From positions 16,039,511 to 16,103,510 of the forward strand of contig JAMXIF010001183.1 of assembly GCA_028583685.1 (NCBI GenBank): a stretch of 64,000 bases of DNA, given 5' to 3'. Source of the stretch: Petaurus breviceps papuanus (taxonomy: Eukaryota; Chordata; Mammalia; Diprotodontia; Petauridae). Below the pieces are notes generated by a model. The model made no database searches. It was not told the DNA's origin and worked only from the letters and a program-made list of their open reading frames with translations. Position 1 is the first letter of the stretch. Every line of letters begins with the position of its first letter. This document shows, piece by piece, positions 20,462-31,378 of the stretch. The position numbers were made by a program, and so were the translations under genes.

Positions 20462-20640
20462 AGTGTAATGAGGAGATTGAAGTAGATGGTCTGTAAAGTC
20501 CCTTTCAGCTTTCAATCCATGATCTTATGATTCTGTGGTATCGGCCAATTCATGACTTCTTTGGGTCTCAGTTTCCTCAACCTATAAAAAAGAGGGATGA
20601 TGTGATCTATAGGCCTCTTCCAGTCCTAAGTATATGTTCC
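20462..20640 (+). repeat. MIR3 tail and a second MIR3 half
   Basis: 20462-20545 is the end of the split SINE. 20547-20640 (GGGTCTCAGTTTCCTCAACC; AGGCCTCTTCCAGTCCTAAG) is the 3' half of another plus-strand MIR3-type copy. Confidence 0.65.
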
Positions 20641-20706
20641 AATGAGAAATACTATGGAGAAGGGGTCAGGCTTAGAGTCAGGAATTGTTCTATGATTGTT
20701 TCTATG

Positions 20707-20723
20707 CTCCTCCTCCTTCTTCT

Positions 20724-20803
<80 letters not shown>

Positions 20804-20922
20804 CTCTCTGTCTCTCTCTCCCTCCCTCCCTCCTACCTCCCCTCCATTCTCCTTCCTTCCTCCCCTCCATTCTCCTTCCTCCCTCCCCTCTCTCCTTCCT
20901 CCTCTCTCCTCTCTCTCTTGAC
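20707..20922. repeat. Pyrimidine tract, (CT)n core
   Basis: TCC and TTC units, about 40 CT dinucleotides, then CTTTCTCTG and imperfect CCTCCATTCTCCTTCCTT repeats to 20922. The long frames on both strands are low-complexity artefacts. Confidence 0.95.
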
Positions 20923-20929
20923 TAGGCCA

Positions 20930-21720
20930 GAGTTGAGTTGTTTCAATTGCACAACACATCTTTCCTCCTCGAAACATATTCTCCTGTGAATTTGCTTCTC
21001 ATTGCCAGCAGAGAATGAGCAGCAATATGTGAGGCCCGGGCTGCAGTTCACAGGCAGGCATATTGCCTCAGCTGTTCGCTATCCTTCATTGATCCGTACT
21101 GACCACCATTCTATGTGATTGCCGCAAGGTCTACCTTATGATGGGTAAGGACGTTTCTTACTTTGTCCCTTAGACCTCAGTAAATGCTTTTCTATTTCAA
21201 CATCTGGTGTTTGTTTTTAGAGAAAGTAAAACAGCACCCTGAAGTAATTTGTAAAGATGAAATATTTCCAGGTGTCTTTCATGTCTATTATAAAAAAAGG
21301 ATGGAGAACACCTTGACTTACCCATGGAGGGCCTTTATTATCATGGCAAGTTGTTTTTACCTGCTTTGTCCCTAATTCCATGGTCCTGACAACACAAATA
21401 GCCCCACCCATATAGAAGACCTCACCATACCCGTTGTTTCCTATAGGAACAAGCATTAACAAGCAGCATGAGGAGAAATATTAGCAGAACCTCATCAGAG
21501 TCCTCACCCAACAGGCGTATGGATGGAAATCTTTGACTTGCAAACAACCAGTCAATCTGAGGGATTAAATAAACCCAAACTCACACTTTGGACATTGGAG
21601 GCCAAATCTACAGTAAAGTAAAACAACATAAGTAAAACACCTCTTTCTCTAAGAAGTTGCCCCAAATTGAACATATCATGCTCTTGTATTGATTTTTTTA
21701 TTCACTGAGAGAGAAGGAAA
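20930..21720. other. Single-copy island
   Basis: Nothing matches a known transposon. 20985-21140 has normal GC, several CpGs and mixed composition (GCCAGCAGAGAATGAGCAGC; GAGGCCCGGGCTGCAGTTC), which could mark a conserved non-coding element. Confidence 0.4.
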
Positions 21721-21721
21721 A

Positions 21722-22000
21722 ATTAATAATAATGATAATTAGTATTTATTTAACACTTATTTTCCAGGCACTATGTGAAGCACTTTACAAATAATATCTC
21801 ATTTGATTCTTAAAAAATCCTGGGAAGTAGTTATTATCTCTATTTTACAGATGAGGAAACTGAGGCAAACACAGCTCTTTTTAAAAAAGTGACTTACCTA
21901 AGGTCACACAGCTAGTAAGTGCCTGAAGCTGGTTTTGAACTCAGGTTTTCCTGACTTCAGGCTCAGTGCTCTATCCACTTCACCCCCTAACTACCTGAGC
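21722..22000 (-). repeat. Near full-length MIR-type SINE, minus strand
   Basis: Complete reversed order: GCACTTTACAAATAATATCTC, TTTTACAGATGAGGAAACTG, AAGGTCACACAGCTAGTAAG, CTCAGGTTTTCCTGACTTC, AGTGCTCTATCCACTTCACC. Confidence 0.9.
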
Positions 22001-22662
22001 TGGAAATAAGTAAGCAACCACTTATCTACAAGCTCCTTGAACAAAGGGAATTATTGAACTCAGTGTGGTGATGTTCACATGTTTGTCTCTTGGAAATAAC
22101 CAAAAATGGAAACAACTTCCCAGTCTTCTTGTTTCAAGCATCCTTCTCTGTTCTGGTCAAGGCTCATTATTATAATAGTTTCCCTGATTTTCTTCACAAA
22201 ATCTTTATTGAATCATCCTTTCAAAGCACAACATGTAGGTTAATAGAAGATTGTTGGCTCATTCATTCACTCATTCATTCCTATGTGTAAGTCAATCCAA
22301 TTAAATAAAAACTTAGTAGATACCTACTATGTTCAGAGTAATATGTCAGCCACTGGGGGAGATAGAAAGTTTATTTATTTTATGTAATCCTAATAACTAT
22401 TATTATTATTCAGTTTTTACAAAGGAATATTTACTTCAAAGGTAAGGGAAAAATGAATAAACATTCTCACCCAACTTGCAGGAGGCATAATTCCTTCCTA
22501 TTCTCAGTCTCTGGGGAGAGGAGAGGTATTAGGTTCACATCTTAACTTAATTTCTATAAAGCACAGTCCCACCATGTTCCAAGTCCAAAGACTGGGTATA
22601 TATGCTGGCACCCTGGGTTCTTGGGGCTGCCCTAATGAACTGACAGCCGGGATATGCTAATT
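22001..22662. repeat. Single-copy DNA with L2 tail remnant
   Basis: 22290-22370 (ACTTAGTAGATACCTACTATG) is a minus-strand L2/MIR tail next to TCATT units. Otherwise nothing recognised. The last 14 bases (22649-22662) are the left target duplication of the next SINE. Confidence 0.5.
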
Positions 22663-22820
22663 TTTTTAGTTTTTGCTTTTTGGAAGGGAATTGGGGTTAA
22701 GTGATTTGCCCAAGGTCACACGGCTATTTTTTGTGTTAAGTGTCTGAGGCCGGATTTGAATTCAGATCCTCCTGACTCTAGGGCTGGTGCTCTATTCATT
22801 GTGCCACCTAGCTGCCCGTG
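22663..22820 (-). mobile_element. tRNA-derived CORE-SINE with exact 14-bp target duplication
   Basis: GGGATATGCTAATT is present at 22649-22662 and 22821-22834. The insert reads oligo(T), GCCCAAGGTCACACGGCTA, GATCCTCCTGACTCTAGGG, GTGCCACCTAGCTGCCC. Between core and head it has an extra T-rich stretch (TATTTTTTGTGTTAAGTG), shared in kind with 29351-29513. Low divergence and perfect flanks make it one of the younger insertions here. Confidence 0.95.
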
Positions 22821-22834
22821 GGGATATGCTAATT

Positions 22835-23324
22835 GGCTTGGGAGACCCCATTGTCAAATTTTCAGTGTGAGGAATAATACCTTGGAAATTGACAAATGCT
22901 GCAAATTAGGGTTTGGTTTATTGTCTTGTTGATTATCTAAACTTATGAATGTGATGGAGAAATGCTATTAATGCAGATTGAATTTAAGTGTGCTGTGTGC
23001 TCTTTTTTTTTCTGGTGAGCAGGTTGCTAAATGTTTACCAGCACAACACAGGTTGGCAGCAATGTCCAGCCTGGAATCCTGGATTATAGGTCATGATGAC
23101 TTGAACTCCTGGGTCCAGGAATTCTAACATCTGCATCTAGAACTGAAAAAGACAACCATAACAGACCAAAACCCAAAGCCTAATTCTCAGTGTTGCAGAG
23201 CCCAAGTGGAAGGGGAAGGCGCCCCTCCTCCAAAATGAGTTTAGTTCATGGTGTCCATGCTAGGGGTGAATGAGACCTTCGCTCTCTGGATGCCACCAGA
23301 AAGAAAGATGATATAAAGTTTTGA
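22835..23324. other. Single-copy DNA
   Basis: No recognised repeat and no frame of interest. Confidence 0.4.
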
Positions 23325-23870
23325 AAAGATATGGTCTCTTCTGTCATGGAGATTACAGTCTAGTAAGGTGATATAATACATATAAAGATGGAAGAAGGTG
23401 AGAGGGTGAAGGGCAAGGGAATAAGACACCTAGTCTATGCCAGGCACTGTGCTAAGTGCTTTTCAAATATTGTTTCCTTTGATCCTCATAACGCAACAGT
23501 TGGAGGTAGATGCTGTTATCATCCCCATTTTATAGTTGAGGAACCTAAGGCAAACCGAAGTTCAATGACTTGCCCAGGGTCATACAGTTAGTGAGTGTTT
23601 GAGGCCTAATTTGAACTCAGGTCTTCCTGACTCCAAGCCCAGTGCTCTATTCATTGTGCTACCTAGCTATGTCAAGATAAGTATAATATGAAGTATGATA
23701 ATAAAGTGTTAATGAAAATACAAAGTACTATCTCAATTCAGTCAGAAGAGAGAACTTCTGGTTTGGGGTATTTGGGAGAACTTCCTGGAGGAGGTGACAT
23801 TTGATCTGGGCCTCAAAGGATGGGTAAGAGTTGATGAGGAGCTGGGAAGTAGAAGGGCATTTGTCCCAAT
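23325..23870 (-). repeat. L2 minus strand split by a CORE-SINE
   Basis: 23325-23420 (CATGGAGATTACAGTCTAGT) and 23690-23870 (AACTTCCTGGAGGAGGTGACA; CTGGGCCTCAAAGGATGGG) are consecutive L2 pieces. 23425-23672 is a near full-length minus-strand MIR-type SINE (TATGCCAGGCACTGTGCTAAG; ATTTTATAGTTGAGGAACC; CTTCCTGACTCCAAGCCCAG). Confidence 0.8.
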
Positions 23871-23879
23871 TCACTGAAA

Positions 23880-24040
23880 CTTAAAAATATCCTTTTTGGA
23901 ATATAGTGCCAAAATAGGATGTAACACTCCAGGTGTAAGCTGATCAGTGCAGAAAACACTAGGGAATTAATGTGTCCTTTATTCTGGTATAACAGTCATA
24001 TTATGTCAGTCTAAGAGCACACCAGCTCTTTATTAGCTAC
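23880..24040 (-). repeat. L3/CR1 LINE fragment, minus strand
   Basis: GTAACACTCCAGGTGTAAGCTG, ATCAGTGCAGAAAACACTAGG and CTCTTTATTAGCTACATTAG follow the order of the CR1-clade L3 block (ACTCCAGGTGTGGTCTGACCAG...) in reverse. Diverged. Confidence 0.55.
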
Positions 24041-24675
24041 ATTAGAATACTGAGTCACAAGAGACTAAAATCAATTTGGATTGTAGAGAGTGTGAAAGAA
24101 AAAAAATATGCAAAAAGACTATACAGACAGGAAGGGACCAGGTAGTGAAGAGTTTTCTTTTTCTAAAAACATTTTTATTTATTTTGTTGAATATTTCCCA
24201 ATTACATGTATAAAATAATTTAACACTCACTGTTTTCTTAAAATTTTGAATTCCAAATTTTCTCCTTCCCTTTTCTGTCCTTCCCATAGCCCTTGAGAAG
24301 GAAAGCATTATGATGTCAATTATACATGTGAAATCATGCAAAACACTTTTCCATATTAGCCATGTTGCAAAAGAAAACACACACAGACACATAAAACAAG
24401 AAAAATAAAGAAAATAAAAAAGTATGCTTCAATCTACACTCAGAGTTCATCAGTTCTCTCTCTGAAAGTGAATAGCATTTTCATCATGAAAGTGAAAAGT
24501 GTCCTTTGGGATTGTTTTGGATCATTGTCTTGAATAGAGTAGTTAAGTCTTTCACAGATTATCATCTTTATAATCTTGATGTTTTGGTATACTGTGTTCC
24601 TCTGGTTCTGTTCACTTGTGAAGAGCTTTCAAAGAGAGGAATTCTATTTAATACTCAAAGTGATAGGGAGACCAC
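24041..24675 (-). mobile_element. L1 3' end inserted in L2, both minus strand
   Basis: L2 flanks: GACTAAAATCAATTTGGATTG to about 24155 and AAAGAGAGGAATTCTATTTAA from 24626. The L1 insert (24156-24625) carries TTTCCCAATTACATGTATAAA, TTGAATTCCAAATTTTCTCC, TTCCATATTAGCCATGTTGC, TATGCTTCAATCTACACTC. Flanks TGAAGAGTTTTC and TGAAGAGCTTTC are an 11/12 target duplication. Confidence 0.8.
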
Positions 24676-25141
24676 CAGTCTCACATCTTCAATAGCCTAT
24701 TGGACATCTTCAATTGGATGTTCCCTAGACATCTTAAACTCAAAATATCCAAAACTTAATTCACCTTCTTTCCCCCCAGACCCTCCCATCTATGAAAAGT
24801 CCCTTTACTGTAGAGGGTAGTACTATGGTGCTAGGTTTTAAAACTTAATGTCATTTTTGACTCTTCTTTCTTAGCTGCCCCTCCACAATCTAATCAGTTG
24901 CTGAATGTTGTCATTTCTGTGTAGCATCTCTTGTATGTTTTCCCTTTTCTCCCTCAACATTGCTACCACCCTGGTGCAGACCCTACTTGAACTGCTCCAG
25001 TAGCCTGCTTATTGGTGACCCTGCCTCAAATCACATCTTACTCCAGTCCATCCTACTCTAAGATTTCAAATTGATCTTCCTAAAGCACAAATCTCATTAT
25101 GTCACATACAGCCTCAGAAAAATCACCCACAAAATGCCATG
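24676..25141 (+). repeat. L2 LINE C-terminal region, plus strand
   Basis: CTAGACATCTTAAACTCAAA, TATCCAAAACTTAATTCACC, CATTTTTGACTCTTCTTTC, CCTGGTGCAGACCCTACTTG, CTCCAGTCCATCCTACTC, ATCTTCCTAAAGCACAAATC: the L2 order through the end of the RT ORF. It directly abuts a minus-strand L2, so two L2 copies lie tail to tail or inverted. Confidence 0.85.
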
Positions 25142-25215
25142 ATATATGTGTGTATGTGTGTGTGCGCGCGCGTGTAAACACACTTACATACACACATACA
25201 CATACACACATGGAC
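25142..25215. repeat. Alternating purine-pyrimidine repeat with (CG)n core
   Basis: 25142-25176 is 35 bp of strict purine-pyrimidine alternation: AT, TG, then (GC) units, then TG. The following ACAC/ATAC block (to 25211) can pair with the TG block. Such sequence favours left-handed Z-DNA or a hairpin. Confidence 0.9.
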
Positions 25216-25714
25216 GCCACACCACATATACATACCTACCCAGAGAGCTCTTCAAAACACCATACTTCCAAGGACCTACATATTCAGTGATTAGTTCTCT
25301 CTTAGACTCTATACAATATTTCAAACCATAGTATTGTATACAGTTATATAATATTCCACCTCTATTAACACATTCATTCTAAACATCCACAGTCAACTTC
25401 CTAACCATCCCTACTTCACCAGTTTCCAGTATTAGGAGAAAATCATTACCTTTCCTTTATAGTGTGAGGTGGTGACAAAGTGGACTCAACTATGGACAAT
25501 ACTGAGCCCTTTTCAACTCATACTTAAATGAACACCCTTCAGAATCAATCTATCATGTGTAGGCCCTATAGTTTAGTTAAACTTATCTATTCATAACTCC
25601 ATGAATATGTTTGCTGGGTCAATTGTACTCAATATTATGTGTTGTTGCAAAACACTTGGACATGACATTAAGATTTAGAGTAAAGAAAAAAACCTGTATT
25701 CATTAGTCATAATT
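25216..25714. other. Unclassified AT-rich DNA
   Basis: No recognised family. It lies between two plus-strand L2 segments and could be an inserted element or single-copy DNA. Confidence 0.3.
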
Positions 25715-25945
25715 GACACCACCTTCCTCCTAGGTACCTTCTCCTCTATGGGTTTTTGTGATACTGCTCTCTCCTGGTTCTCTTCCTATCTTTTGGACCA
25801 CTCTTTCTCATCATAATTCATGCCCCACTCCTTATTTATAGATAGACTCTGTCCTGTGCCCTCTATTCTTTTTCTATACTTTCATTCTGTAATCTCATTA
25901 CCTTCCCTGGGTTCAGTGATCACTTCTGTGCTGATAATCCCCAAG

Positions 25946-25998
<53 letters not shown>

Positions 25999-26612
25999 AG
26001 TATAAGAATATGTAAGTATATATGTTTATAGAGTATATATGTGTGGGAATACATATGCTTGTATGCATAGAACATATATATGCACATATATATATGTATA
26101 TTGAACTAACTAGATTTTTACAGATCTCCAGTATGATTTTCCTCTTGGACTCTAGTAGTCCATCTCTAGCTGACTATTGGAATTTCCACCTGGACATCAA
26201 GTAAACAACTCAACATAATTCCAATGGAATTCGTTACTGCTCCCCCCAACCAAACAAAACAAGAGATTCCTAGATTTCCTATTTCTATGAAGACATCACC
26301 GTCCTTCCAGGCACCCAGATTTACAACCCAAGTCATTCTTGACTATTTGCTCTCCTTCATCCATTATATCTGATCAGTTTCCAAATCTTATGGAAATTGA
26401 TATTCCTAAAGCACAGATTTGACTGTGTCATCTCCCTGCTTAAGTTTCTGTGGCTCCTGATATCCTCCAGGATAAAATTTTGAAAAATCCTACACTTGAC
26501 CTTTAAAGCCTTTCACAGTCTGGCTCTAATCTATCTTTCCAGATTTATTTTGCATTACTCTCTTATATACTCTATGTTCCAGCTCAACTGGTCTACTTAG
26601 CTATGGCCACAT
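25715..26612 (+). repeat. L2 LINE RT to C-terminal region, plus strand, with (AC)n
   Basis: TTTTTGTGATACTGCTCTCTCC, TGGTTCTCTTCCTATCTTTTGG, GTGCTGATAATCCCCAAGTC before an (AC)n tract (25949-25992), then CATCTCTAGCTGACTATTGG, TTTCCACCTGGACATCAAGT, TCCTAAAGCACAGATTTGAC, GACCTTTAAAGCCTTTCACAG, CTATGTTCCAGCTCAACTGG. L2 order is kept over about 0.9 kb; many frame disruptions. The TG/TA-rich 25993-26100 is microsatellite spread. Confidence 0.85.
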
Positions 26613-26698
26613 AGCTAGTATTTAGGGTTAGATTTGAACTTGGATCTTTCTGATTCCAGAGTCAAGGCTCTACCCACTGCACCACCTATCAACCTAGT
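26613..26698 (-). repeat. CORE-SINE head fragment, minus strand
   Basis: GGCCACATAGCTAGTATTTAGG, CTTGGATCTTTCTGATTCC and CTACCCACTGCACCACCTAT. Confidence 0.75.
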
Positions 26699-27776
26699 GA
26701 CTAGAACTCAAGAGAAAGAGCTGGATATATAGATTTGGGAGCCATCTATGTAGCAGAAGGGTTTTATTTGCTGTTCCTCACCCTTCCCTGCTCATAAGGT
26801 GCTATAAAAGTGTAAGGCAAGAGACAGATTATAGAAATGGTAAAGTAATAACATCCTACTAAGAAAACAGAGATAGAAACAAAATAGTGCCTGCCTTGAA
26901 GCAACTGTATGTAGATTGGCCACATCCTGGGTGGTCCTTCAAAGACAAATCTATCAACTCCAAGAAGTAGTTTGAGCAGTTCTAGAATATAAGGTGTTCA
27001 AGGCAGGTAATAGCATTGTGGGGTATGCCCCCTGCTCCTTTACCTCTACCAGAGGGCAAAGGGTGTATGCTTTTATTTCCTTCCCCCCTACCCCAAGGCC
27101 ACAGGAGCTACTATCCTGGTAGAAGATACCACATCTGAAAGGGAGAAATTCAGAGAATCAAGTAATTCAAGTCAGGGACGAGAAACACATGCTGACCAGA
27201 CAGTTGCAGACATAGAAAGGAACCGAGCTTCAAGGAATGAGGACTCTGGCTCTAGAGAAAGAGGCTAAATATGGATTAAAGAGAGAGCTGAACTGAGGAT
27301 GGGAGAAGCTCCAGGGAACCCAGCTGAATGACCTGCTCAGTGGGGGGGAGCAATGTGAGGACACCACAAGAAAGAACATCAGGGCCCTGCAGGACCAGAG
27401 GCCTTGGCCGCATGTGTCCCCTCTGTGTGTCTTGGTACCTTTGTACTCCAACTTAAGAGTACTCTCTTCCCATAGGAGCTAAGTGTACCTTTGAGAGTGT
27501 GTGCCCCAGATTTACTGAGGAAATTTTTTATAGTTTCTGTTTACCATGCCATTTTAGTACTCATTTGCTTTGAACTCCTCATGTCTACTGGCAGGTTACT
27601 AAAGGTAACCTCACTGGAGGATGATCACAAGTCATATTTATAGGAATGTGAACCCTGAAAGTATCTGCATCTTGGAGATATGTTGCCTCCCTAGGGACCT
27701 GAACCATGAATTTGAATAAATACCTCCCAGAGGGGATGCTGCTTCTAAATAGAGATGGTGGTTGAACTCTTGGAAG
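26699..27776. other. Unclassified 1.1-kb region
   Basis: Moderate GC in the first half, purine-rich around 27120-27330. A minus-strand 73-codon frame has no family motif. 27595-27613 holds a perfect short palindrome, AGGTTAC-TAAAG-GTAACCT. 27540-27725 ends in GAATAAATACC and could be decayed LTR-like sequence, but I see no matching termini. Confidence 0.3.
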
Positions 27777-27945
27777 CTGATGAGAGAGAGGAGAGGAGAG
27801 GAGAGGAGAGGAGAGAGAAAGGGAGAAGGGAGAGAAGAGGAGAAGAGAGAGGAAAGAGATAGAAAAGAGGAGAGGAAAGAGAAAAGGAGAAAAGAGAAGA
27901 AAGAGACAGGGAAGAGAGAAGAGAAGAGAGAGAGAATGAATAGAC
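27777..27945. repeat. Polypurine (GA)n-rich tract
   Basis: About 165 bp of almost pure purine on the plus strand made of GAGAG, GGAGA and AAGAG units. Able in principle to form a triplex (H-DNA). Confidence 0.95.
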
Positions 27946-28374
27946 TAGACTAGAATGAGAAACAAGTCCTGGATTGTACTCATATGAGAAGGATGGGATG
28001 GGATATAGATGGTAATTCAGTCATCTTTTAACCAGTGAATGATAAAAGAGTAGCAGTGTCCCCATGAAGTTTATGTTTTACCACTGTGTTAATTGATAAC
28101 ACATGCCCCAAATGAAAAAAAAAATTCAATCAATCATCTATATTTTCAATGGCCCAGATTTGACATGTTTTCTGGTTGTTGGTTAGTTGACTGAGTTTTT
28201 CATTTTCCATCTGCCTTGGATGGAACATCTTATAACTAAAGACCTTAATACTCTTCTTTGGCATTGTCTAATCCTTTTGTGATAAGAAAAAATATAGAAT
28301 GTTGTGTATGTAGGAGATAAGAAATTGGGCTGTAGAATGAGCAAGATGCAACCATTGGACAGTCTCTGTGCTTT
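27946..28374. other. Single-copy DNA
   Basis: AT-rich, no repeat recognised. Confidence 0.4.
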
Positions 28375-28560
28375 CTTTGCTGGTTTCCTGGTACAGTGGA
28401 AAGTGTGATGAATTTAGAATCAGAGGGCAAGGTTCTGCTACTTAGTTGTGTGACCATGAACATGTCATTTAACCTCCATTCCCCAGTTTCTTCATTTGAA
28501 AAATGAAGGGATAAGACTAGATGACCTCTAAGGCTCCTTCTAGCTGGATGTCTATGATCT
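28375..28560 (+). repeat. MIR3-type SINE, plus strand
   Basis: TGGTACAGTGGAAAGTGTGATG, GTGACCATGAACATGTCATTTA, CCCAGTTTCTTCATTTG, then the L3-like tail GATGACCTCTAAGGCTCCTTC and TAGCTGGATGTCTATGATC. Confidence 0.8.
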
Positions 28561-28767
28561 TAGCCTTAGAGAGTTGCCTCAGGCACTGGAAAGTTAGATA
28601 ACTTGTCCAGCATCACACAGTCAGTGTCTATAAGAGGCAGGCCTTGAAGCTAAGCTTTCCTGGTTCCTTTTAAATAGGAAATATTCCATATTATCTAGGA
28701 GAGTACACAGATAACTAAATGCAAATCATATAAAAAGTAAACCTCTTCTCTTTATATGTTTGTTTGT
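28561..28767 (-). repeat. CORE-SINE, minus strand, then spacer
   Basis: 28561-28675: CCTTAGAGAGTTGCCTCAGG, AACTTGTCCAGCATCACACAG, GCAGGCCTTGAAGC. Same 3' type as 13.8 kb. The rest is unassigned. Confidence 0.6.
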
Positions 28768-29012
28768 TTTTTTAAGTCTTTTTGTTGTTCAGTTGTATCC
28801 AACTCTTTGTGATCCCATTTGGGGTTTTCTTGGAGAATATGCTGGAATGGTTTGCCATTTCCTTTTCCAGTTCATTTTACAGATGAAGAAACTGAGACAG
28901 TCAGAAGTTAAGTGACTTGCCCAGGGTCACACAGCTAGTAAGTTTCTGATGCCAGATTTGAAGTCAGGTCTTCCTGACTCCAGGTCTAGCATTCTGTCCA
29001 CCACATCACTTG
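28768..29012 (-). mobile_element. Mar-1-type CORE-SINE with RTE/BovB-like tail, minus strand
   Basis: Reads tail first: TTGTTGTTCAGTTGTATCCAA, CTTTGTGATCCCATTTGGGG, GGAATGGTTTGCCATTTCC, TTCATTTTACAGATGAAGAA, GGTCACACAGCTAGTAAG, CTTCCTGACTCCAGGTCTAG. Full length with an RTE-like tail of about 100 bp. Confidence 0.9.
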
Positions 29013-29039
29013 ATACTGACTTAAACAGTCCAGTGAGGA

Positions 29040-30070
29040 ATTTTAAAATATAACTGCATAATTAGGTTCTGAAAGATACAGAGTAGAAGCAGATTACTTC
29101 TTTCTCCTTTCATGTTCAACTTTTTTGATGAAAAAATGAAAACTATATAGAGTCTATGAAAAAATGCTCTAAATCATTGCTTCTCTAATCAATAATGATT
29201 TAGAGCATTTTTTCCACATGACTATATACAGTTTTAATTTCTTTACCAAAAATTGTCTGTTCATATCCTTTGACCATTTATCAATTGGGGAATGACTCAT
29301 ATTCTTATAAATTTGACAAAGTTCTTTATATATTTAAGAAATGAGACCATAGGGGTGGCTAGGTGGTGCAGTGAGTAAAGTGCCGGCCCCGAAGTCAGGA
29401 GGACCCGAGTTCGGTTCTGGCCTCAGACACTTAACACCCACATAAAAAAAAATAGCCATGTAACCTTGGGCAAGTTACTTAACCCCAATTGTCCTCCAAA
29501 AATGCAAAAAAAAAAGAAATGAGACCATTATCTGAGAGATTGTCTAAAAATTTCCCCCAATTTTCTACTTTCCTTCCAATCTTGGTTATATTGAGTTTAT
29601 TTGGACAAAGCCTTTTAATTTAATTTAATCCATTTTTACATCTCACAATACTCTCTATCTTTTGTTTGTTCATAAATTGTCCTCTTACACATAAATCTGA
29701 TAGGTGATCCATTCCATGTTCTTCTGATTTCCTTGTGATATCTCATTTTATATCTAGGTCGTGTATCATTTTGACCTTGTCTTGGTAAGTGCTTTAAGAT
29801 ATTGGTTTATACCCAGTTTCTGCCAGACTGCTTTCCAGTTTTCCCAACTATTTTTTTTTACTAAATAATGAATTTTTATCCCCCAAACTTAAATCTTTAT
29901 ATTTGTCAAACACAAGGTTTTTATAATTATCTACTACTGTGTATTGTTTGTCTACTTTGTTCCATTGATCTACCTTTCTATTTCTTTGTCAGTACCAGAT
30001 GGTTTTGATTACTGCCTTATAGTTTAAGATCTGGTACTGTCAAACCTCTTTCCATTACATTTCCCCCATT
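29040..30070 (-). repeat. L1 ORF2 3' region relic, minus strand
   Basis: ATATCCTTTGACCATTTATC, ATCAATTGGGGAATGAC, then (past a SINE) CAAAGCCTTTTAATTTAATT, TTCCTTGTGATATCTCATT, TTTGTTCCATTGATCTACC, TCAGTACCAGATGGTTTTGATT, ACTGCCTTATAGTTTAAGATC. The GTACCAGATGGTTTTGATTAC block is the reverse of a segment kept in mammalian L1 ORF2. Non-functional. Confidence 0.85.
29351..29513 (+). mobile_element. tRNA-derived CORE-SINE with exact 15-bp target duplication
   Basis: AAGAAATGAGACCAT occurs at 29336-29350 and 29514-29528. The insert is GGGGTGGCTAGGTGGTGCAG, GAAGTCAGGAGGACCCGAG, CTCAGACACTTAACACCC, an extra A-rich block, GTAACCTTGGGCAAGTTAC, CCCCAATTGTCC and oligo(A). L1 sequence reads straight across if it is removed. 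Confidence 0.97.
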
Positions 30071-30479
30071 AGTTTCTTTGAAATTCTTGACCTTTTGTTC
30101 TTCCAAGCAATGCTTCATTTTCAAAGCTTTAAGTCAAGCCCGATCCCAAAGTATCTTTTGCTTTTTCCTGTTATGCTTGTTCTTTATTGGTCTTTCCCTG
30201 GCTGCTCTGTCTTTAGTACACTGCTGTGCATTGTTCCAAATTAACTTCATTCTGCTTAATAAGACTGAATTTTCCAACTTTGCAAGGTGATTTAAAATTT
30301 TGATCCTGTCTTCCAAGTGTTTTAGTAATCTTACCTTTTTGAACATCATATGAGATGTTTTACAAACCTTTAAAATACTAAATTAATGTTAGCTATTGTT
30401 ACTATATCATCACCACCGCCATCATCATCATATTCTTTACTTCTTTGTATAAGTCTTTTATTCCACGTCTAGTTGAAAA
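30071..30479. other. Single-copy DNA with (ATC)n patch
   Basis: No repeat recognised apart from a short ATCACC/ATCATC run near 30407-30432. Two 70-codon frames on opposite strands overlap at 30078-30349 and are chance. Confidence 0.4.
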
Positions 30480-30710
30480 TGCAGTGGATTAGGGAGGTGT
30501 AAGTCTGGACCTCAAATTATAGAACTTCTACTTGCCAACTATGTGACTGTGGACAAGTCATGTAACCTCTAAAAGTGTCTGTTTCCTAATCAGTAAAATG
30601 GGAATAATTATACCTATTGCATTCATCTCACTGGATGATTGTGAGGATCAAATGAGATGACAGTGTTTGAAATGACAAAGCACTAATACGAATTACCATT
30701 AACTTTTAAA
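30480..30710 (+). repeat. MIR, plus strand
   Basis: GCAGTGGATTAGGGAGGTG, AACTATGTGACTGTGGACAAG, CAGTAAAATGGGAATAATTAT, GGATGATTGTGAGGATCAAAT. Near full length, diverged. Confidence 0.85.
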
Positions 30711-31110
30711 TTATTGTTAATTTTAAAATAATTACCGTTATTTTTTAAGGACATTAATTAGCAAGCATCTCAAGGCCTTCAGGTTAGGTTGCTTTCTCAC
30801 TTTATGATAACATCAATCAGTAAGCATTTATTAAGCTTGTTTTGAGTCCAAATTTGAACTCAGGTCTTTCTGACTTCAGGCCCAGCACTCTATAGGCTGC
30901 ACCACCTGGATGCCTAACCAACAATTAAAGATGTGATAATAAATGCATAAATTGTCAAGATCATGATTTTATAACTTTACTCTGGTAGAATCTAAGTTCC
31001 TTGAGAATAGAGACCTTTTTCCTCCCTGTCTGTATCACCAGCACCCAGCATAACACCTGACATGTAGTAGGTACTTAATAATTGCTTGTTGATTGATTAG
31101 TTAAAAACAT
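30711..31110. repeat. CORE-SINE remnant (-) and L2 3' end (+)
   Basis: 30810-30920: ATCAGTAAGCATTTATTAAGC joined to AACTCAGGTCTTTCTGACTTC and GCACCACCTGGATGCC, minus strand. 30965-31105: AGAATCTAAGTTCCTTGAGAA, ACACCTGACATGTAGTAGG, TTGCTTGTTGATTGA, plus strand. Confidence 0.75.
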
Positions 31111-31378
31111 AGGCAGCTTTTGAAAGCAGATGGAGGGACTGTCAGACCCTGCTATCATTCTTCTGTTTTTATTAAAGAAGTTGGACAGCACCCTATATAT
31201 TCCATGGTGATCATTTCAAGGTCCAGTTTTCAAAGCATGAAGTTTTGTTCTCTTTGAACTGTTTAAAATGAAACCAATTTTGGCAGTTGGAAAAGATTTG
31301 GAGCATGATGAAATAACCTCTCAAGGTCACTTTCAGGCAGGAGTGTGTTGGAAAATGTTTTACAACAGGCTCTTCTAA
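31111..31378. other. Single-copy DNA
   Basis: No repeat recognised. It leads directly into the duplicated segment at 31379. Confidence 0.4.

Noticed and set aside
27540-27725. LTR ending near GAATAAATACC
   Set aside because: It has an AATAAA-like signal but no TG...CA ends and no target duplication.
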